Assembly: GCA_965277875.1 (NCBI GenBank)
Contig: CBDIDV010000002.1
Span: 2,232,001 to 2,296,000 of the forward strand
Length of the DNA: 64,000 nucleotides
Direction: 5' to 3'
Source of the DNA: CAWFQB01 sp965277875
Lineage (GTDB): Bacteria > Armatimonadota > Chthonomonadetes > Chthonomonadales > Chthonomonadaceae
In this document: in pieces, positions 26,870 through 36,491 of the stretch
Numbering within the stretch: the stretch's first letter is position 1
Layout of the letters: each line of letters starts with the position of its first letter
The notes under the pieces: model-generated
Database searches by the model: none
What the model was told of the DNA's origin: nothing
What the model saw: only the letters and a program-made list of their open reading frames with translations
Program-made: the position numbers and the translations under genes

Positions 26870-27073
26870 TAGGGCCGGGGCTTGTCCTACAACTGGTGAA
26901 AGCCCGTCTGCTGACACACGTTATTGCAAATTATTGATATACGTTGCAAGCAATATGCCGATGTTTATTATGTTGTGCATTGGCACATTAAATATCAACA
27001 ACAGATTTGTGTTGTCAATAACGCAAGGCGAGCAAGCGGGCTTTCGCCAGTTGTAGGACAAGCCCCGGCCCTA
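26870..27073. mobile_element. MITE-like element with 36-bp inverted ends and TA borders
   Basis: 204 bp. The left arm 26871-26906 and right arm 27037-27072 are inverted complements with one mismatch (AGGGCCGGGGCTTGTCCTAC at the left). TA dinucleotides stand at both ends (26870-26871 and 27072-27073), as expected for a TA-duplicating IS630/mariner-type insertion. Inner sequence continues an imperfect inverted repeat (ACGTTATTG / GCGTTATTG) and is AT-rich and non-coding. It separates the sulfatase from its probable maturase. Confidence 0.8.
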
Positions 27074-27110
27074 CGCCGCATTGTTGTTAAGATTGCATCA
27101 GGAATGTACG

Positions 27111-28169
27111 ATGAAATCCCTTCGCTTTGTCTCGTGTCTGGCTGCGGCGTCTGCGCTTGGGGCAGCAAGCCTTCTTGCTCCCGCTTGGGCCACGCCTGCC
27201 GCAAAGAGGCAGACCACCCATAATGCCGCCCACTTAAACGCCGCTGCGCCGTCCGGCATGGCGCGTATTCCAGCGGGCCGGTTCACGATGGGCAGCGCAA
27301 GCCCGATGTTTCCCGACGCGAAGCCGCTGCACAGTGTTGATCTAGACGGCTTCTTTATGGATCGCTGCCTTGTCACTAATGCTCAGTTTGCCCGGTTTGT
27401 CCACGCGACCGGCTATGTCACGGTCGCCGAGCGGCGTCCCGACCCGAAATTGTTTCCGGGCGTACCGCCTGACAAACTGGTTCCCGGCGCTGTGGTATTC
27501 GTGCCGCCCGTGCATCCTGTTCCGCTCGACGATGCGGCGCGATGGTGGCGCTATATGCCGGGGGCGAACTGGCGGCATCCGCAGGGGCCGAATAGCACGC
27601 TGCGAGGCAAGTTCAGTCATCCGGTCGTTCAGGTCTGCTGGGACGATGCGAGCGCGTATGCGCGGTGGGCCGGCAAGCGCCTGCCTACCGAGGCTGAATG
27701 GGAGTACGCGGCGCGGGGCGGGCTGAACCAGAAGCCGTATGTGTGGGGCAGCGCGTTTATGCCACACGGACGGATGATGGCGAACACGTTTCAGGGCCAC
27801 TTCCCCGACCGCAACACGCAAAAGGACGGGTACGCGGGAACCTCGCCCGTTATGTCCTTTGCGCCCAACGGCTACGGCCTGTACGACATGGCGGGCAATG
27901 TGTGGGAATGGTGCGCCGACTGGTACCGCCCCGACTACTACGCCCTCAGTCCGCGCAAGAACCCGCTCGGCCCGACCGACAGCCTCGACCCACAGGAACC
28001 GGACTTGCCCAAGCGCGTCCAGCGCGGCGGCTCGTTTCTGTGTACCGACCAATACTGCTCGCGCTACATGCCCGGAGGCCGGGGCAAGGGCGACGTTCTG
28101 ACAGGGGCCTGCAATGTGGGCTTTCGCTGCGTCGTCAGCGCGGGCGATGCCCGCAAGGTGCGCCCCTAG
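27111..28169 (+). CDS. Formylglycine-generating enzyme (sulfatase maturase)
   Basis: 352 aa from the ATG at 27111 (AGGA upstream). Signal peptide 1-27 (AAASALGAASLLAPAWA). The FGE-sulfatase fold is clear: 'ARIPAGRFTMGS', 'WEYAARGG', 'GLYDMAGNVWEWCADWY' and 'CNVGFRCV'. The pair of active-site cysteines is present in RGGSFLCTDQYCSRY (C311 and C316), matching the copper-binding pair of authentic aerobic FGE, which many paralogues lack. It should oxidise the Cys of the CSPSR motif in the sulfatase upstream. The exported form fits maturation after or during secretion, which is less usual for bacteria. Confidence 0.92.
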   Translation: MKSLRFVSCLAAASALGAASLLAPAWATPAAKRQTTHNAAHLNAAAPSGMARIPAGRFTMGSASPMFPDAKPLHSVDLDGFFMDRCLVTNAQFARFVHATGYVTVAERRPDPKLFPGVPPDKLVPGAVVFVPPVHPVPLDDAARWWRYMPGANWRHPQGPNSTLRGKFSHPVVQVCWDDASAYARWAGKRLPTEAEWEYAARGGLNQKPYVWGSAFMPHGRMMANTFQGHFPDRNTQKDGYAGTSPVMSFAPNGYGLYDMAGNVWEWCADWYRPDYYALSPRKNPLGPTDSLDPQEPDLPKRVQRGGSFLCTDQYCSRYMPGGRGKGDVLTGACNVGFRCVVSAGDARKVRP

Positions 28170-28173
28170 TACA

Positions 28174-31100
28174 TCAAGCGTTGTCCTCAACTTCCGGGAT
28201 GGGCCACTTGTATTCCCGATTCAAGAAAGTCTTGTTGAGCCAGCGGGTCGCGTCGTCCAAATAGGCGTGCATGATGGGTATGTCGAACAGGCTCAGGATC
28301 GTGCCGACGATCAATCCGCCCACAACGGCGGTAGCGAGCGGCTGGTAGGCGTCCAGTCCTGTCTTTGGGTGCAGCGCCACGGGCAGCATCGTCACAAGCG
28401 TGATGCCCGCCGTCATCAAGATCGGGCGCAGACGCTGCGGGCAGGCCGTGGCAATCGCCTCATCACGCGGCATTCCCCGGTCGCGGTACTTCATGATCAT
28501 ATCAATCAGCAGCACAGCCGTCGTGATGTCCATGCCGGTCAGGACGATGATGCCCAGGATAGAGACCGTGGAAAACGCTTGATGCGCGAGCCACAGGGCC
28601 GTGAACACGCCCGCCAATTCCAGGGGCAGGCTGGCAATCATCTGAAGCGGCTGCAAAAAGCCCCGAAACTGCACCACCAGGACAAGGTACATCAGCGCAA
28701 GCGCGAGCGTCAGTCCGCCGATCATGCGCCGAAACGAGTCCATCATCTCCTTCATGTCGCCCCGTATCTCCATGCCGTAACCGGGCGGGAAGTTCAGGGG
28801 TCTGGTATGCAGTTTGGCGTTGCCGCCGTAAATGTTGGCGGTCAGGTTCATTACCACATCCATCGAGGGCAGCGAGCCATTGCGGTAGTAGCCGGTCAGG
28901 CCGATAACGCGCTTCAGGCCGTCGTGTTCGATCACGGTGGGGGCCGTGCTGTGTTCGATAGCAGCGACCGATTTGAGCGGAACCTGCTGCCCGTTCGCGC
29001 CCGTCACGTACAGGTCTTCAAGGTTCTGCGCCGTGGCCCGGTCTTTCTCCTCGTAGCGTACCTGAATGGTATTCTGGCGCAGGTTGGGCAGGCGGTAAAA
29101 CTCGTTTGTCAGGCCACCGCTCAGGGCGTAGTACGCCTGCTCCGAGATGCTGTCCGGCGTCAGTCCGACCTCCTGCGCCCGCTGCGCGTCCACCTTGATC
29201 TCGTAATCCGGCAGGCGCATCGTCCACGTCGTGGCGGGCTGAACCATTTCCGGCATCTTCTGCGCCACGCCGAGCGCCTGCTGCGCCAATAGATCGAGGG
29301 TACGCAGGTCGGGGCCGTAGATGTTGACATGCACGGGCGCGGCAGCCGTCGCCATCACGTCGCTGCCCATCTCCTTGATCTGCAAGCGTCGTATGCCGGG
29401 TATCGTGTGCAGCGCTTCTTTTTGTATCGCGTCCATGATCGTGAAGATGCTGCGTTTGCGCTCGTCCTTGTCGCTGAACGTGAGCATCAGGGACGCGCCG
29501 TTCACCTGCGGCATCTGGTAGCCCGTATAGTAGGGGCTGTAACTCTCGAACATGCTTTCGGCCCCGATCTCGACACTGGCCTTTTGCAGTTCGGGATAAC
29601 GCCCCATGATCTGTTCCAGTTGGCGTACCGCCCGTTCGGTCTGGGCATACGACGTGCCGGGGGCCATCTCCAATGTGCCGCTCGCCTGTCCCACATCCGC
29701 AAGCGGCATCATTTCGCTGCCGATGAAATAGTAGAACGTGCTGCCTAAAATCAGTGTGGCGAGGACGCGGGCGAGATTGGCGAAACGGTGCTTGAGCATC
29801 CAGCGAATCACGCGCCCGTACCCGCTTTCGAGCCGGTCGAGCCAATGCTGAAACGGGTCGAGGACGACGTACAGCCAGCGCAGCAGCCAGTGTCGGCGGT
29901 CGGCCTCGCGGGCTTCTTCGGGGCGCAGCAGGTTCGCGCACAGCAGGGCCGTAAGCGTAAACGACACGAGCATCGAGGCGAGCAGGCCGAAGATCAGCGG
30001 CCAAACCAGCTCCCTGAACATCAGCTGCGTGATGCCGCCCGAAAACAGGAGGGGCGAAAGCGCCAGCACAATCATCAGCGTGGACGCGATCACGGCGACG
30101 CGCACATTTGCGATGCCGTCAATGGTCGCGGTTTTGGCATCCTTGCCCATGCGGAGATGCCGCTCCACGGCGTGAATGTCAATGATGCTGTCATCCACAA
30201 GCCGCCCGATGGACAGCAGCAGGCCGATGAGCGTACCGCTGTTGAACGTCATGTGGAACGGAACCATCATCAGCACGGCAATCGCAAGGCTTGTCGGCAG
30301 CGTAATCATGGCGATCAGTGTGCCGCGCCATTCGCCCAGGAAAAACAGCACGGCCACGCCGGTCAGCACAACGGCCACGGCCAGTTCTTCCCAGACGTTG
30401 TGAAACAGGATGTTGACAAAGTGCGCGTTGTCATACGCGGCCTCGAAATGCAGGCCGGGGTTTTCGTCCTCAAGCTGCCGCACGACCTTCATGATCTCCG
30501 GCACAACAGATGCCGAACTCGCGCCGGGGTTCTGGAGAACCGACACCTCGATGGAGGGCGTGATTTCGGGATGCGCGCCCGGTTCGCGCTTGAAGTAGTG
30601 ATACCCGCTGCGCCGCTCCCACTGACTGTCCACGACGCGGGCCACATCGCGCACGTATACGACGCGGGGCGAGCGTGTCACGCCGGACGCGCCGGAGGAA
30701 GGCGCGACGGGAGAAGACTGCCCGCCTGTCCCGCCGCCCATGCCGCCGTGCATGCCGACCTGCGCCCCGCTGTCGCCTCCTGCCGTTCCTGACGATGACG
30801 CAGGCTGCGCGGCTGCGGACGAGATTGGATAGTTCAGCACGTCATTGGCGTTGCGGGCGCGGGTGTCCACGCGAACGATGCCTTCCTGCGCGCCGTCCGT
30901 CAGCGTCCCGGCGGGCCGGGTCACATTGGAACGGTCAATCGCGTTACGCACATCCAGAATCGAGAGTTTGTAAGCGGCCAGCTTCTCCCGATCCACGACC
31001 ACCTGCATCTGCCGCCGATAGCCGCCGAACGGCACGATGGAATACACGCTCGGCACACCTTTGAGCCGATTGATAACGGTATTATCCGCAAACTCCCGGA

Positions 31101-31644
31101 CGCTCGCCACATCCCAGCCCTGCTTGGGGTCGCCATGCAGACTGAGGGTAAGCACGGGCAGGTTGAGCGGGTCAATCGGCACGACCCACGACGGCTTCAT
31201 GTTGGCCCCGGTCGAGGGCAGCATGGACTGCGTCACGTTCATCAGCGCCTGCACATCGGTCAGCGCCTTTTGCATGTCCGAGCCATACGGAAATTCCAGG
31301 GTGACGATGCTGAACCCGTTTTGCGAGTTCGACCGGACGCTTTTCAGGCCCTTTACATTCACCATCTGCTGCTCGATGGGGTTGCTGACGTACAGTTCCA
31401 TCTCCTGCGCGGACAGGCCGGGCATCATGGTCACGACGCCGATCTGCGGGCTTTCCACATACGGCGCGAACCGGCGCGGCAGCGTTCCCGTTATCGCCGT
31501 GTACGCCAGGCCGATCATCGCCACATAAAACGCAATCACGGCATACGGATGCTCGATGCTCCATTTGTGTATGGTATGCAGCGCGTTCAGCCGGTGCGGA
31601 GGATTACTTGCGGGCCGGGCCTGCGGTGTATCCAGGTTGCTCAT
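28174..31644 (-). CDS. RND-family efflux pump, inner-membrane permease
   Basis: 1156 aa, slightly longer than the usual ~1040. Twelve-helix RND layout: helix 1 near residues 30-55, a large periplasmic loop, helix 4 with the proton-relay pair in SIGRLVDDSII, and a second half starting near residue 600. A Gly/Met/His-rich insert (GMHGGMGGGTGG) lies in the first periplasmic loop, near residue 290. It should export metal ions or small hydrophobic compounds by proton antiport with the adaptor and TolC encoded upstream. Start overlaps the adaptor stop by 4 bases with GGAGG before it. I cannot decide between heavy-metal and multidrug subfamilies. Confidence 0.93.
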   Translation of the reverse strand: MSNLDTPQARPASNPPHRLNALHTIHKWSIEHPYAVIAFYVAMIGLAYTAITGTLPRRFAPYVESPQIGVVTMMPGLSAQEMELYVSNPIEQQMVNVKGLKSVRSNSQNGFSIVTLEFPYGSDMQKALTDVQALMNVTQSMLPSTGANMKPSWVVPIDPLNLPVLTLSLHGDPKQGWDVASVREFADNTVINRLKGVPSVYSIVPFGGYRRQMQVVVDREKLAAYKLSILDVRNAIDRSNVTRPAGTLTDGAQEGIVRVDTRARNANDVLNYPISSAAAQPASSSGTAGGDSGAQVGMHGGMGGGTGGQSSPVAPSSGASGVTRSPRVVYVRDVARVVDSQWERRSGYHYFKREPGAHPEITPSIEVSVLQNPGASSASVVPEIMKVVRQLEDENPGLHFEAAYDNAHFVNILFHNVWEELAVAVVLTGVAVLFFLGEWRGTLIAMITLPTSLAIAVLMMVPFHMTFNSGTLIGLLLSIGRLVDDSIIDIHAVERHLRMGKDAKTATIDGIANVRVAVIASTLMIVLALSPLLFSGGITQLMFRELVWPLIFGLLASMLVSFTLTALLCANLLRPEEAREADRRHWLLRWLYVVLDPFQHWLDRLESGYGRVIRWMLKHRFANLARVLATLILGSTFYYFIGSEMMPLADVGQASGTLEMAPGTSYAQTERAVRQLEQIMGRYPELQKASVEIGAESMFESYSPYYTGYQMPQVNGASLMLTFSDKDERKRSIFTIMDAIQKEALHTIPGIRRLQIKEMGSDVMATAAAPVHVNIYGPDLRTLDLLAQQALGVAQKMPEMVQPATTWTMRLPDYEIKVDAQRAQEVGLTPDSISEQAYYALSGGLTNEFYRLPNLRQNTIQVRYEEKDRATAQNLEDLYVTGANGQQVPLKSVAAIEHSTAPTVIEHDGLKRVIGLTGYYRNGSLPSMDVVMNLTANIYGGNAKLHTRPLNFPPGYGMEIRGDMKEMMDSFRRMIGGLTLALALMYLVLVVQFRGFLQPLQMIASLPLELAGVFTALWLAHQAFSTVSILGIIVLTGMDITTAVLLIDMIMKYRDRGMPRDEAIATACPQRLRPILMTAGITLVTMLPVALHPKTGLDAYQPLATAVVGGLIVGTILSLFDIPIMHAYLDDATRWLNKTFLNREYKWPIPEVEDNA

Positions 31645-34052
31645 TTTCTTCCTCCACGCGCAGAAGAGTGACTGCCGGACATCCCAGGCATCGCAGCCAT
31701 TGCGCCGCTGCTATCCGTCGGCATTGCGCCGCCATTGCCCGTCGGCATCGCAGGCGCAGAAGAGGATGCAGGCCTAGACGCGGCAGGGACAGAGTTAGTC
31801 GGCATAGAAGCGACGGGCATAAAAACGGCGTCTGCCGCAGCCATAGGGGTTGCAGGCGCGACGACATCGCCATCCTTTAGATAATCCTGCCCCGCCGTGA
31901 TTACTTTTTGCCCCGCCTTCAAGCCAGAACGAACCTCGGTATTCTGTCCATCGCTCAACCCAACCGTGACCTGCACCTCGCGGGCGGTATACTGCGCGTC
32001 CTGTCCTGACGCACTTTGTCCCGGTACGTTTTGACCCGCATCGGATTCGGCCACCCACACAAACGGAACGGATTGCGTCGAGACCGCGCCGCCGGACGGG
32101 GGCGTGTGATAGCGGAGGGCGCGCGTCGGGATCAGCAGCGCGTCGGCTGTACTGCCCGTGGAAACGTCCAGCGTGACGTACTGCCCCGGCAGAAAGCGGG
32201 CGTCTTTGTTGGGTACGACGGCCTCCACGACCCCGGTTCTGGCCTGAGCATCTATGGAGGGCGCGACGGACGTAACGACTGCGGTCAGGGCCGCGCCCGT
32301 TTCGCCCTGCTTGCTGACGCGCACCCCGCTCCCCACCCGCACCAGAGCCAGATCGCCCTCGGTCACATTGGCCTGCAAGCGTATCGGCGAAATCTGCGCC
32401 ACGCGCAAAATAGTCTGCCCTGGATTGACAAGCGTGCCGGGGCTTATCAGGCGCTCGGTGACGACGCCATCCGTCTGCGCCCTTATCTCGCTGTATCCTT
32501 GCGTGGCGGACGCGCCCGCGAGCGTGGCCCGCGCCTGCGTCATGCCTGCCTGCGCCTGCGCGATCTTTTGGCGCGACGAGTCGGCTGCGGCCTCGGTCGA
32601 GCGAACATGGGCGTAGTGCGAGTCGAGTTCTGACTGCGCCTGCGCCACTTTCGAGGTCGCGGACGCGATCATGGCCTCGGCCTTGCGAACCAAAGACTGC
32701 GCCGCCCGTATTTGCGCCTGCGTTTGCACGACGCGGGCCTGCGCCTGCCGTACTTTCGCGTCCGCATTTTCGGCCTGCGCCCGTTCGCGCTGATACTCCT
32801 CCTGCGTCACGGCCCCCGCTTTGAGCAGGGACGCCTCACGGCTGATCTCGTCGCGCCAATACGTCTGATCGGCCTGCGCGGACTGCACCTGCGCGGCTGC
32901 ATCCAGGGTCATGCTTTGCGCCGCCTCAAGCTGCGCCTGCTGGCCGGCGCATTCATCCTGCGCGGCGCGGAGGTCGGCCCGCGCGCTTTCCACGCCGCCG
33001 ATTTTCATGCCCACCTCGGCATGGGCCTCGTTGATGGCGGCGAGCGTCTGCTGGTACTCTTTGCGGGCCACACCTACGCCCTGCGCGGCCATGTCCAGAC
33101 CCGCGCGCTGATTCGCCACAAGCGGCGCGGCCTGACTGGTATCCAAGCGCGCCAGAACCTGCCCGCGCCGAACGCGATCCCCCGCATACACGGTCATTTC
33201 GGTGATCGTGCCGGTTATGCGCGGCGTCACGTCCTGCTCCACAAACCCGACCGCTTGCCCCGTATAGCGCACCCTGTTTGCGATGCTTCCGCGTCGTACC
33301 GTCGCCAATTCCACGGGCGCGCTGCCTGCCGGGGCGGGCAGTTCCATCTCCATGCCCTGCGCCTCGATGGGCGTCATGGAGCCGGGACGCCGAAACCTGT
33401 TGACCGCATACGTGGAAAGGGCGAGCATCACGCCGATCAGCAGCAGTCCGCCCACAACGGAACGGTTAGCGACGGCTTTTAGATCAGGCCGCTGCCCCGT
33501 CCGCCACACCCGGTACAGCACAAAGGCGACAAGTGTAGCGCCCGCAAGCCACAGCCATAGAGGGCGTGTCGTGCCGTTCGGCGTAGATACCGGGCCACTA
33601 GCAGGCGTCTGTCCCTGCGTGGTTCCACTCGAAAGCGCGCCCGTGTCCTGCCCCGTATTGAGCGGCACGGTCGTCGACGCGCTTCCCTGTGCGCCGTCAA
33701 TTTGCAGCGTTGCGCCATACGCGCCCTCCATCGCGAACTGCGCGGGGGCGGCATACACGCCGGGCTGTCCGGGCTGCGGCATGGCCCTGACCTCGCGTTC
33801 GCCCATGCTCATACCCGACATTTTGGTAAGCGAACGTATTGTCGCATTGTCAACGGGCTTGCCCGCGCTGTCCGTCAGCCGTATCAGCAGCTTGGATTTT
33901 CCCAGCGCAATCGGATTGGAACCCGCCGCGACCTCGACATGGTACGGCCCCGCCTGCGTGGTTACGCTTGTGTGAGCGAGTATCGGCATTAGCAATATGA
34001 GCGCGACAACGGGCAGGCCGCGCGAAATCGTGGTAAACACAAGTTTTTTCAT
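31641..34052 (-). CDS. RND periplasmic adaptor (HlyD/MFP family) with N-terminal YtkA-like domain
   Basis: 803 aa, about twice the normal adaptor length. Signal peptide 1-28, then a YtkA/FixH-like beta domain (about 32-130, 'GPYHVEVAAGSNPIALGKSK'), one membrane helix near 175-190 and another near 205-220. The adaptor proper starts near 240: 'VRYTGQAVGFVEQDVTPRIT' (lipoyl half), a very long coiled coil rich in Ala/Gln (about 310-520), the second lipoyl half and barrel. The tail is Met/Pro/Ser-rich (MPTDSSGAMAAMPGMSG), suggesting metal capture. It is the middle gene of the efflux operon. The YtkA domain is what the large protein at 13309 also carries. Confidence 0.9.
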   Translation of the reverse strand: MKKLVFTTISRGLPVVALILLMPILAHTSVTTQAGPYHVEVAAGSNPIALGKSKLLIRLTDSAGKPVDNATIRSLTKMSGMSMGEREVRAMPQPGQPGVYAAPAQFAMEGAYGATLQIDGAQGSASTTVPLNTGQDTGALSSGTTQGQTPASGPVSTPNGTTRPLWLWLAGATLVAFVLYRVWRTGQRPDLKAVANRSVVGGLLLIGVMLALSTYAVNRFRRPGSMTPIEAQGMEMELPAPAGSAPVELATVRRGSIANRVRYTGQAVGFVEQDVTPRITGTITEMTVYAGDRVRRGQVLARLDTSQAAPLVANQRAGLDMAAQGVGVARKEYQQTLAAINEAHAEVGMKIGGVESARADLRAAQDECAGQQAQLEAAQSMTLDAAAQVQSAQADQTYWRDEISREASLLKAGAVTQEEYQRERAQAENADAKVRQAQARVVQTQAQIRAAQSLVRKAEAMIASATSKVAQAQSELDSHYAHVRSTEAAADSSRQKIAQAQAGMTQARATLAGASATQGYSEIRAQTDGVVTERLISPGTLVNPGQTILRVAQISPIRLQANVTEGDLALVRVGSGVRVSKQGETGAALTAVVTSVAPSIDAQARTGVVEAVVPNKDARFLPGQYVTLDVSTGSTADALLIPTRALRYHTPPSGGAVSTQSVPFVWVAESDAGQNVPGQSASGQDAQYTAREVQVTVGLSDGQNTEVRSGLKAGQKVITAGQDYLKDGDVVAPATPMAAADAVFMPVASMPTNSVPAASRPASSSAPAMPTGNGGAMPTDSSGAMAAMPGMSGSHSSARGGRK

Positions 34053-34070
34053 GTTCGGCGTCTGCCCTTT

Positions 34071-35537
34071 CTATGGATTATTGGATGGATTATTGGACGG
34101 GCTATTCAATATGTTGCCTGCCGGACGGCCCACGGCGCGGGCCAATCGCGCATTCGCTATGCTATGGTCGTACAATGCCTGGGCGACGTTTCCCCGCGCC
34201 TGCGTAACAGTGGCGAGCGCGTCCAACTGCTCCACGAGCAGGCCCTTCTGGCTCCGGACGCGCAGGGCCGTGACATCGTAAGCGGACTGCGCGGACGCGA
34301 GCGCGGCCTGTGCCGTGCGATAATTTTCTGCCGCCGTCTGCACGTCAAGCCACGCCTGCTGCACTTCGACGCCCACGCGCAGTTCCATGTCGCTCGCCTC
34401 GGCATTGGCGCGTTCCTGACGGGCGCGGGCCTGCGCGCTTTCGGCGCGGCGCTGTCCGCCGTCCACGAGCGGCAGGCTAAGTACCACGCCTATCGTGTAG
34501 CCTTCCCGCGTCCCCTGCGGATGCGACGTAAACCCGTCCGCCATCGCCATACCGTATATCTGCGGCCCCTGCGACCCGCGCACCGAGCGCGTCTGCGACT
34601 GCGCGGACTGGGCGCGTGACCGAATCGCGAGCAGTTCCGGGCGCAGGCGCGCGGCGTCCGCAAGCTGCGCGGCCAGATCGCCGGTCGGAACCGTAAACGT
34701 CAGCGCGTCCCTGAGCGTCACATCGGAGTCAAGACGTATACCCATTGCGGCTTTCAGTTCGAGCAGGGCTTTGGCCTGCGTGTTCCGTGCTGTGGTCAAA
34801 ACGCGCTGCGCGTCCGCCTGTTCCGCCTGCACCCGGCGCACGGAGGATTCCAGCCCTTTGCCAGCCTCGAACAACGCCCGCGTGGTCTGTACAAGGGCCG
34901 CGCTCGCCTCGACCCGCGCCTGCGCCGCTTTGACGTTCTCTAAACCAAGCAGCGCGCGATAGTACGCGTCCGTGATTCGCAGCGCGATCTCGGCCCGCAC
35001 CCCGCCCGCATCCAAAATCATGGCCCGTTCCCGCTGCGCCGCCGCCTGCACTCCTGCCTGCAGCCGCCCGCTCGTGTAGATCGGGGCCATCAGGGTCAGG
35101 TTCTGGTCGGCAAAGCCCTGTGACGGCACACTCAAATAGTTTGCGGGCGTCACGTTCCCCGCCGTGTACAAGATATTGTTATAGTCTCCGAACGACAGGG
35201 TCGTGTTGGCCGAGACCTGTGGGCGCGTCTGGCTGCGGGCGATGCGCGTGTCCTCGCCTGCCGCCCGAACATCCGCATCGGCGGCCCGGATCATCAGGTT
35301 TTCACGCAGTCCTATTTGTATCGCCTGGGCGAGCGTGAGCGGCCCGTTTTGCTGCGGCCTGTCCGCCCCAAGCGCTAAAATTGATGCTGAGGCAGGCGCG
35401 TTTTCCGCCGCCTTGTCAGCGGTCTGCGCCTGAATGGTTGTCGGCACGAAGGCAAGGGCGGCGTTCAGCAAAGCCCCGGCGGCGACGCGAGGCGCGATGC
35501 GGCGAACAATGCGGCGCGGAATACATCGGTCTGGCAT
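34071..35537 (-). CDS. TolC-family outer-membrane efflux protein
   Basis: 488 aa. Signal peptide about 1-37 (ending IQAQT). Two long coiled-coil halves, each typical of the OEP family: 'LTLAQAIQIGLRENLMIRAA' at the start of the first and 'ALASAQSAYDVTALRVRSQKG' in the second. GAGGA lies before the ATG. It forms the outer-membrane channel for the adaptor and pump encoded just downstream; the spacing to the adaptor is 18 bp, so one transcript is likely. The C-terminus has a short Asn/Pro/Ser repeat (SPSNNPSNNP). Confidence 0.93.
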   Translation of the reverse strand: MPDRCIPRRIVRRIAPRVAAGALLNAALAFVPTTIQAQTADKAAENAPASASILALGADRPQQNGPLTLAQAIQIGLRENLMIRAADADVRAAGEDTRIARSQTRPQVSANTTLSFGDYNNILYTAGNVTPANYLSVPSQGFADQNLTLMAPIYTSGRLQAGVQAAAQRERAMILDAGGVRAEIALRITDAYYRALLGLENVKAAQARVEASAALVQTTRALFEAGKGLESSVRRVQAEQADAQRVLTTARNTQAKALLELKAAMGIRLDSDVTLRDALTFTVPTGDLAAQLADAARLRPELLAIRSRAQSAQSQTRSVRGSQGPQIYGMAMADGFTSHPQGTREGYTIGVVLSLPLVDGGQRRAESAQARARQERANAEASDMELRVGVEVQQAWLDVQTAAENYRTAQAALASAQSAYDVTALRVRSQKGLLVEQLDALATVTQARGNVAQALYDHSIANARLARAVGRPAGNILNSPSNNPSNNP

Positions 35538-35737
35538 AGTTGTTCCTCATGTATTGGGCAGACCAGACGACATAGCATTCCCGCAAGAAATGCCGTGCAG
35601 CGTCGCCGGACGCACTGAGGGCGTTCGGCCTGGTAATGGACTGCTTGAAACAGAGTTGTTTAAGAGGCGGTTAAGGAAATGGAAGCGCGTTTGTGGGCAG
35701 GCAGAGACCTGCCTATCATTCAAAGCGCGTGATGTGG

Positions 35738-36217
35738 TCAGGCCAGGCGGACGGGTGGCGCGCGTCCGGGGTGTGGGCGCGCGGAACGAAGTGAAAGCGA
35801 GCAAACGGGGCTGGGATACGAAACCGTGGCAGGCGCATCGAAACGAACGAAGCAGTGAACTGTAGGCGGAGGAAGCGCCAGCAGGGGAAGCAGGATAACG
35901 AACGCGCCCGCGAGCGTGGTCGAGGGCCGCGTGTCGGCTTTCAAGACGCATCCGGCAGTCGTGCACAGCGTTTTGGCGGCACGAAGATCGGTATGGTTTG
36001 CACTGGTGGCAGGCGCACAACGCGGGCAGCGCGGCGCACCGAACGCCTGATCAGGCGCACCACTCGCCGTAGCGTGGCGCAGCATCGGACAGTCTGCCGC
36101 GCAGGGCGTCCCCGCCGGACACAGCAAAATCGCCCGTGACGGCATTGCCATCACGAACAGGGCCAGCGTCAGCAGCCACCCGATCAGTCTGTGATTGTGA
36201 GTTTGTCGTATCCTCAT
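35738..36217 (-). CDS. Small Cys-containing exported protein heading the efflux operon
   Basis: 159 aa from the ATG at 36217. N-terminal signal peptide (LIGWLLTLALFVMAMPSRA), then a mature region with seven Cys in the first ~65 residues (for example CPAGTPCAADCPML and CPRC), a hydrophobic segment (AFVILLPLLALPPP) and an ending '..GRAPPVRLA'. This layout resembles DUF2946-type small proteins found beside metal-efflux and TonB genes. No good ribosome-binding site is visible. It is co-directional with tolC, 200 bp upstream of it; that gap holds a small hairpin (GGCAGG/CCTGCC, 35696-35713). Possible periplasmic metal binder. Confidence 0.55.
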   Translation of the reverse strand: MRIRQTHNHRLIGWLLTLALFVMAMPSRAILLCPAGTPCAADCPMLRHATASGAPDQAFGAPRCPRCAPATSANHTDLRAAKTLCTTAGCVLKADTRPSTTLAGAFVILLPLLALPPPTVHCFVRFDAPATVSYPSPVCSLSLRSARPHPGRAPPVRLA

Positions 36218-36491
36218 TACGGTCTTTATACCACCGAAAAGTGGCGTATAGTTCCCTGCGCGGACATGTCCCACATTCGCGCGGCAAAGAAAGCAGGATT
36301 TTCGCCGATTGCTGCCGAATCGCAGCGGCATAGAAACTCTTATCGAAACTCTTATCGAAACTTGCATTGAAATTCATTCTACTACTCTGTTTTGCGTCCT
36401 GATTAGGAGTCCAGCGTTGGATACAGCCACAAAAACCAGACTGCAAACGGAAATGCAGTCCAATACGGAACCGGAAACAACCAGGAATAAC

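Noticed and set aside
28114..29292. 392-residue open frame on the + strand
   Set aside because: Antisense to the RND pump gene, basic low-information sequence without start signals.
36309..36491. Longer N-terminal extension of the Gfo/Idh gene to 36309
   Set aside because: The extra residues come partly from a short repeat (GAAACTCTTATC) and lack start signals; the TTG at 36417 is kept only as an alternative.
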